Shown: piece after piece, positions 26,701 through 35,105 of the stretch | Layout of the letters: each line of letters starts with the position of its first letter | Numbering within the stretch: position 1 is the stretch's first letter | Origin: a bacterium | Lineage (GTDB): Bacteria > Bacteroidota > Ignavibacteria > Kapaibacteriales > UBA2268 | Length of the DNA: 47,500 bases | Assembly: GCA_030431515.1 (NCBI GenBank) | Contig: JAUIIX010000019.1 | Coordinates: forward strand, 1-47,500 | Direction of reading: 5' to 3' | Position numbers and translations under genes: made by a program | Notes under the pieces: model-generated | Seen by the model: only the letters and a program-made list of their open reading frames with translations | Databases searched by the model: none | What the model was told of the DNA's origin: nothing

Positions 26701-29700
26701 ACTTGGGCACTTTCACTAAGTCTCTCATTTATTTCTTTTCCTTTTTCTTCAACTATTTTTTTAACAACTTCTAATCCTTTTTCTGCTTTTGCTAAATCAA
26801 CCTCTTCAAAAGGAGTTAACTTTTCTTTTGTACTTAAGTTTACAATTGTTTCTTGATATTGTTTTGCTTGGAGTCTCGCTTTATCATATTCGGTTGTTTG
26901 AACTTTTAAAGTGTCAGTGAAATCTTTTTGTTTTTTAGTTAAATCATTATTTAAAGATTCTTTTTGAGATTCTGCAAAATTCCTTGCTGCATCGGCACTA
27001 ATATTTAGTACTTTTACTAATTCACCGTTCTCATCGATAATAGATTTATAACTCGATTTAATGTTAGGAAAATCTTTAACAATAGCTTCAGCAATTTCAG
27101 ACTTCTCTATTTCTGTTTTAGCATTATCCATTTGTTTAAGTAAATCATCCAATGCTTCTACTTTACTAATTTTTGTTTTTACTTCAAGAGCTTCTTCAAA
27201 TGATTTGTTTAAGCTAAAATTTGTAATTTCATCTTTAGCTTCACTCATCATATCATTAACAACTCCTTTAAATTTGTCGGTTGCTTGAGAAATCTTATCA
27301 CCACCATCAAACCAATTGATAGGATTAACTACTTCTTTTGCTAAATCGAAGAAAGCTAATAACAATTGAGGTAAACCTAAGAATACTCCTTTGAAAGCTT
27401 TAACCAAAACATTTAGACTTAAAGGAATTAATTGTAAATATTCAAAGAAGCTAGATAATGCTTTTGTTAGAACTTCTCCACCTTCTCCTGCACTTTCCAT
27501 TGAACCACCGAATAACTCAAATGCTCCATTAACTAGAGCAGTAATACCGAGCATATCTGCAAATGCTGTGTTTAATTCAATCCAAGTTTCAATAACAACA
27601 CCAATCGTATCAACTAAACCAAATATTAAATCTCCAACGCCTTCAAATATAACACCTAATACATTTCCAAAGAAATCAGATAAAGGTTGAAATTTTTCTA
27701 ATAATTCTTTTCCTTTATCTCCAAACTTTGCAAGTAATTCATTCCCTTTTTCAGTTTGTGTTAAATATAAAGCTATTGCAGCACCACCTAATACAAAAGG
27801 ATTAACTAATAAAGGTCCAAGTTTGGAAAGACTTCCACCTAATCCACTAGCACCACCTTTTATACTTGCAAAAGCACTAGATAATTTAGGGCTATTTGAA
27901 ACCATACTTGAAACAGAATTGCTTAAACTATCAAATTGTGCTTTAACTTTCGTGAAATCAGTAGAGTTCACTAATTGCATTGCTGGTGCTAATTCAGATA
28001 CTTTTGAAATAGTAGCCCCAGCACCTGCTATTATCGGTGCAAATATTTCTCCTGTTTTACTTGCAAACAACTCAAATTCTTTATCTAGTTTTTCAAGTAT
28101 TGTAACAGGTCCGAGAGCATTTTGTATTTGTTCTCCTGCAGTTTTAGCCTGTTCTTGAATTAGATTAGTATCTATTTTAGCTGAAAATATTTTAGTATAT
28201 AATTCTCCGCCTAGATCTTCTGCCTTTGTTCCAGAAATAGCTACATCCAATGCGTCTCTTAATGATGCATTTATATCCCCTGCATCAAATGCAGTCTTAG
28301 TAATTTCAGATGTACTTTGTAAAGCTTCTTTAATTGAAATTTCTCCAGCTTTAGCCTGATCCAATATCGCTTTTTGTGTTTTTAGTAGTGCTTTTTCTGA
28401 TTCATTCGCTCCTGCAATTAAATCATCAAAAGCAGAAACATAATCACCTGCATTAATTATAATTTGAGTTTCTTTTATAGCATCAATTAATTGGTCGGTA
28501 TCTCTAGCCCCTAAAGTCATAGCATTACTAAATGTTCCAATAAATTCTTCTGCACCAAAACCAGCTTCTTTCATTAGACCAGAATATTCATCTAATGTAT
28601 CAAGTGTATCGTCCATTTTAGAACCTGAGTTCTGCATTGCAAATGAAACTAAATCAGCCGCACGTTGTCCGTCAAGTCCGTATTGAGCTATTAATGTTCT
28701 TGAACCACCTATTACCTCGTTTATATCTTTATCAAATACTTGTGCTATTGCTCCTGCTCTTTGTGTAAATATATCTAAATCATCAGGGTTTAAAAAATCT
28801 CCTAACAGCTGTTGTGCAGTTCCTAAAGCATTAATTGATTCTGCTAGACTTTCACCAATACCTACTTTAAATGCTTTTTCAGCACGTACTTTTAAATCAT
28901 CTAAAGCATCGCCAGTAAGTCCAGTCTTAGCTTCAAGATTCAGCATTGCATCACGTGCTTCAATTCCTTTTTGGGAAAAGTCTGATAAGGCTTGACCAGC
29001 TAATCCAATGGCTTCAAATTTAGCAAATGTTGAAGCAAAACCACCTAAATCTAAATCTTGTAAACTAATTTCTTCGGCTACTGATTGGAATTTTTTAAGC
29101 TCTTCTTCAGCTTCTTTAATTTCTTGTTCAAGTTTATTATATGCATTTCCACCTTGTTTCCCAGATGCTTCCAAAATAGTAAGAGCTTGTTTGTTTTTAG
29201 ATATTAAAGATGTTATTTCTTTTTCAGCTTTTGTAGATGCTTCACTAATATTATCAATAGCTTTTGCATAAGCAATTGGATCATTGGAATCTAAACTATC
29301 TTCTAAATCTTTTAGTAATTCAGTAATATCCTTTACACCTTTTGTCTCAAATTTTCCAAATTTGGTATTTAACTCATCTAATGAATTTTCGGCTTCTTTT
29401 ATTTCTGTTTCTAATTGCTTGTAAACATCACTGCCAGAATTACCAGAATTTGAAAGAGATTGAAGTGCTTTTTTATTGCTTTCAATTAAATTTGTTAGTT
29501 CATTTCTAGAACTTGAAACAGAATTTTCAAAATCAGCAAATGCTTTATTAAATTTTTCTGTATCAACTCCATTCATTGAGTTTTCAAGTTCTTCTAATTT
29601 TTGAGATAAATCATCAAGTTCAGGTACATCACCTATACCTTTAAATTTTTCTGCTAATTTAACTAGCTCACCACTATTTATTAAATCATCAAAGGCTTTA

Positions 29701-30023
29701 GATAATTGGTCAAAATCAGAAGTATCAATATCTTTAAATAAATCTAAATCAATTTCATTCCCTTGCAACAATTTCATTAAATCTTCAATTTGTACTTCTG
29801 CATTTCCTGCATCTAAATTTAGTTTAATATCATCAGGATCTAACTTAGATAAATCTGTAAGGAAACTTTCTAAATTTTTTTGTAATTCATTTTTATCTAT
29901 ATCGATATCAACTGATACATCACTAAGTTGAGATGATATATCAGATGATAATTTTTTAATTTTAGTAGGATCTGCTTTTAAATCAACTACAAAATCTAAT
30001 AAAAATTTAAAATTTCTTTCCAT
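23736..30023 (-). CDS. phage tail tape measure protein
   Basis: A 2095-residue protein setting the tail length. Residues ~1-320 are helical, with a repeated unit at 173-219 and 266-312. Residues ~340-620 match the PhageMin_Tail region (AGAIAQVFDKDINEVIG, YGLDGQRAADLVSFAMQNSGS). Hydrophobic segments at ~733-760 and 780-900 are typical of tape measures. A second duplication spans ~950-1110 and 1153-1310. The rest, to ~1950, is a Lys/Glu-rich coiled coil. At about 1.5 angstrom per residue the tail would be roughly 0.3 micrometre. It starts with a TAATG overlap at the end of the frameshifted chaperone frame, the normal order G, GT, tape measure. It is the last gene of the operon. Confidence 0.93.
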   Translation of the reverse strand: MERNFKFLLDFVVDLKADPTKIKKLSSDISSQLSDVSVDIDIDKNELQKNLESFLTDLSKLDPDDIKLNLDAGNAEVQIEDLMKLLQGNEIDLDLFKDIDTSDFDQLSKAFDDLINSGELVKLAEKFKGIGDVPELDDLSQKLEELENSMNGVDTEKFNKAFADFENSVSSSRNELTNLIESNKKALQSLSNSGNSGSDVYKQLETEIKEAENSLDELNTKFGKFETKGVKDITELLKDLEDSLDSNDPIAYAKAIDNISEASTKAEKEITSLISKNKQALTILEASGKQGGNAYNKLEQEIKEAEEELKKFQSVAEEISLQDLDLGGFASTFAKFEAIGLAGQALSDFSQKGIEARDAMLNLEAKTGLTGDALDDLKVRAEKAFKVGIGESLAESINALGTAQQLLGDFLNPDDLDIFTQRAGAIAQVFDKDINEVIGGSRTLIAQYGLDGQRAADLVSFAMQNSGSKMDDTLDTLDEYSGLMKEAGFGAEEFIGTFSNAMTLGARDTDQLIDAIKETQIIINAGDYVSAFDDLIAGANESEKALLKTQKAILDQAKAGEISIKEALQSTSEITKTAFDAGDINASLRDALDVAISGTKAEDLGGELYTKIFSAKIDTNLIQEQAKTAGEQIQNALGPVTILEKLDKEFELFASKTGEIFAPIIAGAGATISKVSELAPAMQLVNSTDFTKVKAQFDSLSNSVSSMVSNSPKLSSAFASIKGGASGLGGSLSKLGPLLVNPFVLGGAAIALYLTQTEKGNELLAKFGDKGKELLEKFQPLSDFFGNVLGVIFEGVGDLIFGLVDTIGVVIETWIELNTAFADMLGITALVNGAFELFGGSMESAGEGGEVLTKALSSFFEYLQLIPLSLNVLVKAFKGVFLGLPQLLLAFFDLAKEVVNPINWFDGGDKISQATDKFKGVVNDMMSEAKDEITNFSLNKSFEEALEVKTKISKVEALDDLLKQMDNAKTEIEKSEIAEAIVKDFPNIKSSYKSIIDENGELVKVLNISADAARNFAESQKESLNNDLTKKQKDFTDTLKVQTTEYDKARLQAKQYQETIVNLSTKEKLTPFEEVDLAKAEKGLEVVKKIVEEKGKEINERLSESAQVGVTLDNIEFPPNVEKDFDDSLSSLRTKAKELNIGEEISNSIQIKGKIDKNNELGNLVKEFELASTDIEKESIANKIKAQAPELIKATGQVVNENGKLVKTYEVATDKVDDFVKAQLKANGDDLISAQNNIVKGIQDEAEARDKLGDDILSKRKEIDEALANNPNADVSELEAEYDKLFNKANKSTSQVIKYLSESKKAGVDVEDQYSKIAKKLDVTVEELENMVKIQDESKDKTKEQQQATEDLADAWGKVNSELDNSIKKNVAALSELKRQQQATDLTKDQKQDLINQEKAILAETKDQVKQQKNLQKIEEQIAIQTGLKEVKGKTAFELAKEEITLKKSLLDLNYGEFEITQNQLLINKEIVDENIKELNLLNEKNLSNIQDKNNWLEILKTRKLIQKIDAETGEITFNPRIKEVDKNEILKSLQDIDKQIQDNESKVSAIKLTIQKDTDEINKELTELNKERVEWEVGLTLSKSGVYEREVERLKGNLTSIQSIITEYNQEIDNNDRKRDEEILALGDKITQEKVEQIETKYLLINNTIKKKLTEQKKTEFETEKSIIENQEQFYQIRLDNVKKYSEEVLNITTAEYDKTIEEFNRYTDLINNIRDNKNSETEEKSLKAIDERQEKEIKAIEKYLDLEAISKEEAERRKTKILEDGEKERQKIAKKYRQEELKLANIQKGEALAVQNSKELALAKAQEEGAKETLKILQEKYKSTLEVNQIDKIKQAQLDILDAEKALERNAFDEKALLKKELAEKALKENLKGIGEAGQQALLEASRIFAESNSIMQEKGDLINTTLEQFSGAALDGIAGMFEGDEEAMKTSMKAFLQQMGGFLKKQLEAFILGLILSEANIEALSVIPFPLNTIVAGTIALGTRAAIGALADPIISGLTSFATGGRVDEPTLAWIGDASNARPGADTEWVVRDDQIKQIITMANEMSNNGMIAMLSLIASKLDTLKLETVLRGDDIYITNQKAKSRVERRSV

Positions 30024-30687
30024 TACAACGCCTTTGCTTTACTCGTAATTACATTTAAACAATCAATCAATAAACACTTCCTTACTTCCTTATATTTAGT
30101 TACATCTGAATTAGCAAGTAGATTAACATACCATATCTCAGATTCAACATCATATAACAAGTTTGATAGTTGGTCTTCACTATAGGCATTCGCTATTTTT
30201 TGTTTCCGTTTAAAGAACTCTTCACTTTCTCTTCTTGCGGTTTCTGTGCTGTCAATAATCTCTGCAACATTTGCATTTTTATTTTGTTGCTTACGCTCGA
30301 CAATAGACTGGACGCTATTCCACTTTCGCCCATATTGGTAAAAAAATCTTTTACTACAGCCTCCAAATCTGAACGTTTATAAGTAGGATATTTCGCAAAG
30401 AATTTTTCAAAATCTGTTTCTGTTTTAACTCTATCAAAATCTTGAAGTACACCATTTATTTCTTCTTTAAATAAATAAGAACAAATAATATTAAGCCACT
30501 CTGGTGAACGTGATCTAAATATATCATTCATATTGCTTGGGTCTGCTTGGGATTGATAATGTTTATATTCTCCAACTGCTTTAGCATATTCACTTTGTAG
30601 TGTTTCTAACTTGTTAAAGTCATAAACAAATATCCTTTTATCATGTTCAACCCTAATAACTATTCTTTCACTTTGGTTTTCTTCCAT
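30023..30687 (-). CDS. tail assembly chaperone gpGT-like, product of -1 frameshift
   Basis: After the six A at 30201-30196 (minus strand), a shift back by one base gives an open frame of 57 codons. It begins ATA GCG AAT and ends with TAA at 30025-30023, whose last A is the first base of the tape-measure ATG. The fused product would be about 221 residues (164 + 57); the added part reads IANAYSEDQL... and ends CLNVITSKAKAL. In the zero frame and without the shift, the 170 bases up to the tape measure would be unused. This matches the conserved phage scheme in which a minor fraction of ribosomes make gpGT. Confidence 0.8.
30193..30202 (-). promoter_or_regulatory. -1 frameshift slippery site
   Basis: On the minus strand: C AAA AAA TAG in the zero frame. 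Slippage of two Lys tRNAs back onto CAA AAA (or of one on the A6 run) gives the GT frame; the stop directly after the run favours a pause. A weak 5-bp hairpin (ATAGT/ACTAT at 30183-30166) begins about 12 bases downstream. Transcriptional slippage on the A-run is an alternative. Confidence 0.7.
30193..30687 (-). CDS. tail assembly chaperone, gpG-like
   Basis: A 164-residue protein directly upstream of the tape measure, as tail assembly chaperones always are. It has no conserved motif I can name, but its size, acidic-helical composition, position and the frameshift signal at its end all fit lambda gpG. AAGGTG lies five bases before the ATG. The frame ends in AAC AAA AAA TAG, and an alternative frame continues to the tape-measure start (see next entry). 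Confidence 0.75.
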   Translation of the reverse strand: MEENQSERIVIRVEHDKRIFVYDFNKLETLQSEYAKAVGEYKHYQSQADPSNMNDIFRSRSPEWLNIICSYLFKEEINGVLQDFDRVKTETDFEKFFAKYPTYKRSDLEAVVKDFFTNMGESGIASSLLSSVSNKIKMQMLQRLLTAQKPQEEKVKSSLNGNKK

Positions 30688-30702
30688 TTCTACACCTTCT
30701 AA

Positions 30703-31173
30703 TTAATAAAATATATTTTCTAAATTTTTAATAAATTGAGTTGCTTTTAATATCATTCGAGGTCTCAATTCTACACTTTCAAATTCCATTACAATTTTTG
30801 TGTTTTCAATTACAATTTTCTGTTTATTGTTGTAATTTATCATTTTAGGTGGAGTATAAATTATATCATCTCCATAACCCATCTTAAAATGTAGTTGAAA
30901 GTCTGCAGAGTTAATCCTATTTAGTCTTTCTATTAATCCATTATTTGCATAATCATTATGAGCCACATTAGCTGTTAATTCTACTCTATAACCTAAAGTA
31001 ACATTAGCACCTTTAGAATTTTGCTTTGTAATTGAAGTAATTCTGAAATTACTTCCTGATTCAAGATGTTCTATTGCAGTCCAATCTTCAAGTACAGTTT
31101 CATAGAACTGTATAGCTCGAATTGGCATTAAATAAATGCTATTCTGAATATTCTTTAATATTAAATCACTCAC
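30703..31173 (-). CDS. phage tail-region protein, unknown
   Basis: A 156-residue protein that I do not recognise. It mixes helix and strand and contains several aromatic pairs (HFKMGYGDDIIYTPPKMI). It starts with GTG at 31173 with AAGG six bases upstream, and overlaps the previous gene's stop by 8 bases. It lies just before the chaperone gene, a place often held by tail tube or tail-terminator-associated proteins. Confidence 0.6.
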   Translation of the reverse strand: MSDLILKNIQNSIYLMPIRAIQFYETVLEDWTAIEHLESGSNFRITSITKQNSKGANVTLGYRVELTANVAHNDYANNGLIERLNRINSADFQLHFKMGYGDDIIYTPPKMINYNNKQKIVIENTKIVMEFESVELRPRMILKATQFIKNLENIFY

Positions 31174-31582
31174 TTAATACCTTTCTTAGATTTAATGTTA
31201 TTTCGGGTAAATCTTCAAGTCCTTCAATATAATCAATAGGAGTTCTTCCACTATTTGAGATAACCTGAATATAATTACTCCATGAAGTTCCATTATGAGT
31301 TGAAATATATTTAAATGGAGAATCTAAAAAATTTTCAATAAATTCTACATCACTTGTATTTAGCTCATCTGCACTTATAGTTATATCCCATTCAAAATGT
31401 TTATGAATTAAGTGTGAATATCGTCTTCCACTTAATAATACTCCTTCATCTACAGTTCTATTTACTAACGTTGCCTTAGGAGTTATAGTATCATATAACC
31501 TTTGCTCACTATCTGTTAAGGCAGGATTGTAAGTCAACTCAAACAACTCAGTTGCTGAAAACATTAAAGCTATGTAACTCAA
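31166..31582 (-). CDS. phage tail-region protein, unknown
   Basis: A 138-residue protein from a TTG start at 31582. AAGGAG lies seven bases upstream of the TTG, inside the end of the previous gene, and makes it a better choice than the ATG at 31564, which has no ribosome site. The sequence is beta-rich (HFEWDITISADELNTSDVEFIENFL, TLNLRKVLSE). No motif tells its role; its place between the tail-hub-like gene and the chaperones suggests a structural tail part. Confidence 0.6.
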   Translation of the reverse strand: MSYIALMFSATELFELTYNPALTDSEQRLYDTITPKATLVNRTVDEGVLLSGRRYSHLIHKHFEWDITISADELNTSDVEFIENFLDSPFKYISTHNGTSWSNYIQVISNSGRTPIDYIEGLEDLPEITLNLRKVLSE

Positions 31583-31776
31583 AATAGGACTCCTTGATTA
31601 AGTTCTGCTTCAATTTCTTTTTTATATTTATTAACTTTATTCATAATTTCTAGCTCATTAATCTCAGTAACAAAAGGATAGCTTGAACAACAAAACAAAA
31701 ACTTTTCTGCATCTTCTTTTGATTTTTGCAAAGTGTTCATTGTAAATTTTAATATATTTTTAGCTTGTTTTTCCAT
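31579..31776 (-). CDS. small phage protein, unknown
   Basis: A 65-residue, mostly helical, Lys/Glu-rich protein with a CC pair (LFCCSSYPF). It overlaps the end of the 855-residue gene by 17 bases and the following gene by 4. Its tight packing in the operon makes it likely real. The Met at residue 13 (31740) is an alternative start. Confidence 0.5.
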   Translation of the reverse strand: MEKQAKNILKFTMNTLQKSKEDAEKFLFCCSSYPFVTEINELEIMNKVNKYKKEIEAELNQGVLF

Positions 31777-34327
31777 CTTCGTATTTTATTTGGATAGGGT
31801 TCACAAATAACTCTTTTGCAGATATTGCTTTACCAACTATAATTAATAAATCTTCAGTTGAATTTGGAGTAACTAATAATGATTGAGATATATTCGCAGA
31901 AACGTTAGTTCTTGCATAAACATCATCTCCTATATTAGCCCAACTCCAGCCATCTTTGAAAACAATACCAGATAATAATACTTCAGCTTGAGTATCTTCA
32001 ATTACATTTAAGCATACACCTAATATCTCTGCATTTTGGTCACTATCACTTTCAGTTTTAACTATTTTGCCATTAGCAAGTAAACTAACAGCATCGCCTT
32101 CAACTATTGTTACACTATCTTCAATTATATAGGTTCTTATTGAAACATAATCGTTGTCATTTGTTAATAATAAATCTGAATATCCTTCTTCTTCTTCTGG
32201 ATAAGTTGGACCTAATCCACCACTACTTTCATCAACATTTAAACTATCATAATATCCAAAAGCGAATCGAGATTTTAAGCTCAACTTAATAGTTGTTTCT
32301 GGAGTTGATAAATTTCTTTCGATACTTATTATTGTAAAATCATTTTCAATTAATGACTCATTAAATTCTTCTGCAATATATCTTGTTGCATATTCTGATA
32401 ATCTTACGTTAGTTCCTAATTCAGCAAGTTTCCAACTTGGATTTAAGCCATCACCATCTTCAGCAAAGGCATTCCAAAATGGTACTGTTATAGTATAAGT
32501 AGTTTCATATAATTTCTTTTCAATTTCTTCTACTTTTTTTAAATAATCAGTAAAGTTTTTGAAAATGAAATTTTCATCACCAATTTTAACGTGAATATTA
32601 TAAACAGGCCTTCTTACTCCTAGACCTAAAGCATCTTCATCGTCATAATCTAAATGTTCAGGTAACAAACAAGCTATATATTGTCCACTATGTAGTCTTT
32701 CGTATAAATTCGCATTAGAAAAGGTATTTGTATAAAGAGTCGATTTTTCTGATGTAATAGGATTAGTATATCTTTCAGTTGTATTAAACAAGACTGTCTT
32801 ATTATATTTTGGTACACTTATAAAATGACTTGTAGAAACATTACTAACTAAAGAATTAGATATACTTATAGGTAAATCAATAATTTTAACATCTTTATCT
32901 TTGGAAGTCTCTAGTTGTTCTTTATTGGAAATGAATTGTTTAGTAGCATTTAATTTATTTAATACATTGTTTATAGAGCCACCTGTTTTAAGATACTCTA
33001 CAGGGTTAGAATCTAATGTTACATAATTATTCTCAATAGTATCTGCAATTGAAAGATAATTTGAAAATTCTGAGAATTCTTTTCTTTCAGATTTGCTTAA
33101 TGCACCAGTTTCTATACTTCCACTTTTAGCTCCTAATAGTCTTATATTATTATTTTTATTAAAATCTTTTCTTGGAATAAATTGGATAGTTATTGCATTA
33201 TATGTGAATGTTCTTTTTACAAAACAACCATATAATCTTGCTATTGAATAAATCAAAACACTTACATTCTTAAATCTTTTCCAACTATATTTGTTTTCTA
33301 TTTTCCAATCAATTATTTCACTAAATTCTGGATTATCTACAGCGTAATAATCTACTGGTATATTTATATAATCATTTGTTTTTGTTATTTCTGGGTCAAT
33401 CATTCCTCTATGCACCGATGGACTTCCATAAGGATCACCATCATTAGCTTGGTAATGATTTACTCCTAAAACTAATTTTATTAATTGTGTAGTATCTGGG
33501 GACACACTTTTAATATGTCCAGTTGTAAGACTACCATTAAAGTCTAACTCAAATTTTGAAGGGTTGACATAGATACCTAAATCACTTTCAGTTAAATTAA
33601 AATCAACATCAATATTATATAACTCTTGTAATATATCACTAGCTAAACCTAAATACATATTTAAAGCTTTATAAACATTTACTTGTTTATGATTATCATA
33701 ATGGTTTCTTAATAAATCGTGTCCTGCATCAAGTTTTATTGGGTAACTCATACTATAACTTTCAATAGCTCTTAATTCTGCATAATCAGAAGCTTTTATC
33801 CTATCATATACATTTGGAATAATTTCTCCATCTACATCAGTTATTTTATCCTCAAATACTGCTTCCTCAAGTAATGCAAAATCAATACTTAAAGCTGTTA
33901 GACTATATTCTCTTTTAGCTCCTAAACTTTCACTCCAATCTGCTCTATTATGAACTATATCATCACCATTAGTTTTGCTTTCGATTTTACCTACAAACTC
34001 TAAATTACCTTCCGCTATAGACCCCATATAAACAGCAACAAATCTTTTTATTTTAATATTTGTTGCATCAAGACAAAAGAACATAGCATTTTTATCATCA
34101 GTATTTTGGATAGATGTTTCTCTGATTTTTAATTGGAGTTCATCTATTCCATAAATAAATGATTCCATTTCTAAATCTTTCTTTGAACTTCCTAATTCAA
34201 ATATATCAGTATGAATATCAATATTATCTGCATTAAATAATTCTGAATAACTATCAGAAACCAGAAAATTAAATTCTTGATCTCCAAATATATCTTCTCT
34301 TATACTATATGTTTGTAATATTTTCAT
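31760..34327 (-). CDS. large tail protein, tail-tip/hub-like
   Basis: An 855-residue protein, mostly beta-rich, without a motif I can name with certainty. The first ~200 residues (FGDQEFNFLVSDSYSELF..., FVAVYMGSIAEGNLEFVGKIES) recall Dit/hub-type tail-tip domains, and the middle is likely a central tail-tip part. The last ~135 residues form a small beta domain with the pattern GDAVSLLANGKIVKT, AEILGVCLNVI, EVLLSGIVF, as found in head-fibre or decoration domains and tail proteins. It begins one base after the glycosyltransferase-like gene's stop, so it is in the same operon. I infer a distal tail structure. Confidence 0.6.
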   Translation of the reverse strand: MKILQTYSIREDIFGDQEFNFLVSDSYSELFNADNIDIHTDIFELGSSKKDLEMESFIYGIDELQLKIRETSIQNTDDKNAMFFCLDATNIKIKRFVAVYMGSIAEGNLEFVGKIESKTNGDDIVHNRADWSESLGAKREYSLTALSIDFALLEEAVFEDKITDVDGEIIPNVYDRIKASDYAELRAIESYSMSYPIKLDAGHDLLRNHYDNHKQVNVYKALNMYLGLASDILQELYNIDVDFNLTESDLGIYVNPSKFELDFNGSLTTGHIKSVSPDTTQLIKLVLGVNHYQANDGDPYGSPSVHRGMIDPEITKTNDYINIPVDYYAVDNPEFSEIIDWKIENKYSWKRFKNVSVLIYSIARLYGCFVKRTFTYNAITIQFIPRKDFNKNNNIRLLGAKSGSIETGALSKSERKEFSEFSNYLSIADTIENNYVTLDSNPVEYLKTGGSINNVLNKLNATKQFISNKEQLETSKDKDVKIIDLPISISNSLVSNVSTSHFISVPKYNKTVLFNTTERYTNPITSEKSTLYTNTFSNANLYERLHSGQYIACLLPEHLDYDDEDALGLGVRRPVYNIHVKIGDENFIFKNFTDYLKKVEEIEKKLYETTYTITVPFWNAFAEDGDGLNPSWKLAELGTNVRLSEYATRYIAEEFNESLIENDFTIISIERNLSTPETTIKLSLKSRFAFGYYDSLNVDESSGGLGPTYPEEEEGYSDLLLTNDNDYVSIRTYIIEDSVTIVEGDAVSLLANGKIVKTESDSDQNAEILGVCLNVIEDTQAEVLLSGIVFKDGWSWANIGDDVYARTNVSANISQSLLVTPNSTEDLLIIVGKAISAKELFVNPIQIKYEDGKTS

Positions 34328-34328
34328 T

Positions 34329-35105
34329 TTACCTTAATGGATGAAATAACTTGTTTTCACTATTTGCTGTATGTACTAATTTATCTAATGTAATATCCTT
34401 ATACATCATTGTAAATGGTGTATATACATCTTCCTTTATTACTCTTCTTGATATTTCATTAAAATCTTTAATAGAATATTTGTAATGTTTTGCTACACTT
34501 GGAAATAATTGTTCATAGTAAGTATGATTTCCTTTTATCAATTCATCATATACTGCTTTCATAAGTCGATTACTTATTCTGTTGATTGGACCGAAACATC
34601 TCAATCTTTTCTTATAAGGAACTTCAAAGTCAAATAAATTCCAATATCCAACATCACAATTTTTAGGAGCTTCTTGTATATGAACACCTATGAAATCTGT
34701 TCTATATCTTTTAAAAATATCAAAGAAATAATCCCATTGACCTTTAAAATAAACATCATATTCAACATTCCAATAATAATCATAGTTTGGATTTGCTAAA
34801 TAATATAGAATAAGTGAATGTCCTATATTATACCATAGCTGTTGTTTTTTCACATTTGAGAATCTAGGAAATAAACCAGGATTAATCTGATTGTGAAAAC
34901 ATTTGTATATCTGTTTTAAACTTGCTAATTTTAAACCTGAATCAACATAATCATCATAACCTACATTAAAAGCACCTTCAATATTTGCTTTATCTGTATT
35001 ATCAAAAAGCACCTCAATTTGCTTTTTAGATTTTTTGAGGTGCTTTAGATTTTTGTTAACTCTATCATTAAAATAGTGTGTGCGATATAATACTATATCA
35101 TTCAT
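34329..35105 (-). CDS. glycosyltransferase-like protein in tail operon
   Basis: The start is taken at the ATG at 35105, which overlaps the stop of the tail gene as TAATG; the longer frame from 35135 would overlap by 31 bases. The 258-residue protein has a Rossmann-like helix/strand order and, at 112-124, W-x-x-E-Y-D-V-x-x-x-G-x-W, similar to the acidic-motif region of DUF3405-like and other GT-A nucleotide-sugar transferases. YNIGHSLILYYLANPNYDYYW before it fits the strand leading to such a motif. No membrane segment is seen. It may glycosylate a tail protein or a host surface sugar. The call rests on one motif region and fold impression. Confidence 0.55.
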   Translation of the reverse strand: MNDIVLYRTHYFNDRVNKNLKHLKKSKKQIEVLFDNTDKANIEGAFNVGYDDYVDSGLKLASLKQIYKCFHNQINPGLFPRFSNVKKQQLWYNIGHSLILYYLANPNYDYYWNVEYDVYFKGQWDYFFDIFKRYRTDFIGVHIQEAPKNCDVGYWNLFDFEVPYKKRLRCFGPINRISNRLMKAVYDELIKGNHTYYEQLFPSVAKHYKYSIKDFNEISRRVIKEDVYTPFTMMYKDITLDKLVHTANSENKLFHPLR

